A stretch of 7,994 bases of DNA from Bacteroidales bacterium (lineage in GTDB: Bacteria; Bacteroidota; Bacteroidia; Bacteroidales; P3). Each line of letters starts with the position of its first letter. Positions within the stretch are counted from its first letter, which is position 1. The notes beneath the pieces are model-generated. The model was not told where the DNA came from and did no database searches. It saw nothing but the letters and a program-made list of their open reading frames with translations. The stretch spans positions 1 to 7,994 of the forward strand of contig JAGNRX010000046.1 in the NCBI GenBank assembly GCA_017988355.1. Reading direction: 5' to 3'. The translations under genes were made by a program, and so were the position numbers. Shown in pieces: positions 7,908 through 7,994 of this stretch.

Positions 7908-7994
7908 ATGGAAAGAACAAAAGGCAGGCAAGTATCTTATTGGATTTTTATTACTCTATTTTTTATTGGAGTAAAAACTACAGAGGCTCAATAC
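7908..7994 (+). CDS. porV: Probable PorV, N-terminal fragment, truncated by window edge
   Basis: Only 29 codons are visible, open to the last base. They encode a signal peptide: a basic start (MERTKGRQ), a hydrophobic core (WIFITLFFIGV) and a likely cut in TTEA/QY. The sequence itself does not identify the protein. The call rests on position: porV directly follows porU on the same strand in characterised T9SS-bearing bacteria such as Porphyromonas and Flavobacterium. PorV is a 14-stranded outer-membrane barrel that receives cargo from the translocon and delivers it to PorU. The 64-base gap after porU has no terminator, so the two are probably co-transcribed. A possible weak ribosome-binding sequence AGGA lies at 7894-7897, 10 bases before the ATG. 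Confidence 0.6.
   Translation, partial: MERTKGRQVSYWIFITLFFIGVKTTEAQY

Overview
This window is from a Bacteroidota genome, probably a Bacteroidales- or Flavobacteriia-like lineage. The DNA is strongly AT-rich. All four complete genes end in TAA, and starts lack clear Shine-Dalgarno sequences but have A-rich leaders. Four genes belong to families specific to this phylum: a carboxypeptidase-regulatory-domain TonB-dependent receptor, GldJ, a PorP/SprF protein and PorU. The genus cannot be named from the sequence alone.

Layout. Minus strand, read right to left: a PorP/SprF-family outer-membrane protein (4059-3073), then a GldJ-like lipoprotein (3020-1485), then a strong intrinsic terminator (1465-1432). 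Beyond it are holA, encoding DNA polymerase III delta (1398-391), and 15 bases later the first 125 codons of a TonB-dependent receptor that leaves the window at base 1. Plus strand, read left to right: porU (4385-7843), then the first 29 codons of a probable porV (from 7908) that leaves at the right edge. The 325-base divergent region 4060-4384 holds the promoters of both transcription units and a 14-bp direct repeat.

How the genes work together. The centre of the window is a type IX secretion system (T9SS) locus. PorU is the gingipain-like (C25) sortase that removes C-terminal signals from cargo and anchors cargo on the cell surface. PorV is its outer-membrane partner and cargo shuttle. GldJ and PorP/SprF proteins belong to the periplasmic/outer-membrane machinery or to cargo-specific modules. 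gldJ-porU-porV linkage is known in flavobacteria. A porP-family gene directly upstream of gldJ resembles the porP-porK order of the core T9SS operon, since GldK/PorK and GldJ are paralogues. The holA/receptor pair appears to be a separate unit downstream of the terminator.

I see no mobile element, CRISPR array, tRNA or rRNA. The window looks like ordinary chromosomal core. I found no convincing undescribed system; the points worth a second look are the gene order and small regulatory structures.
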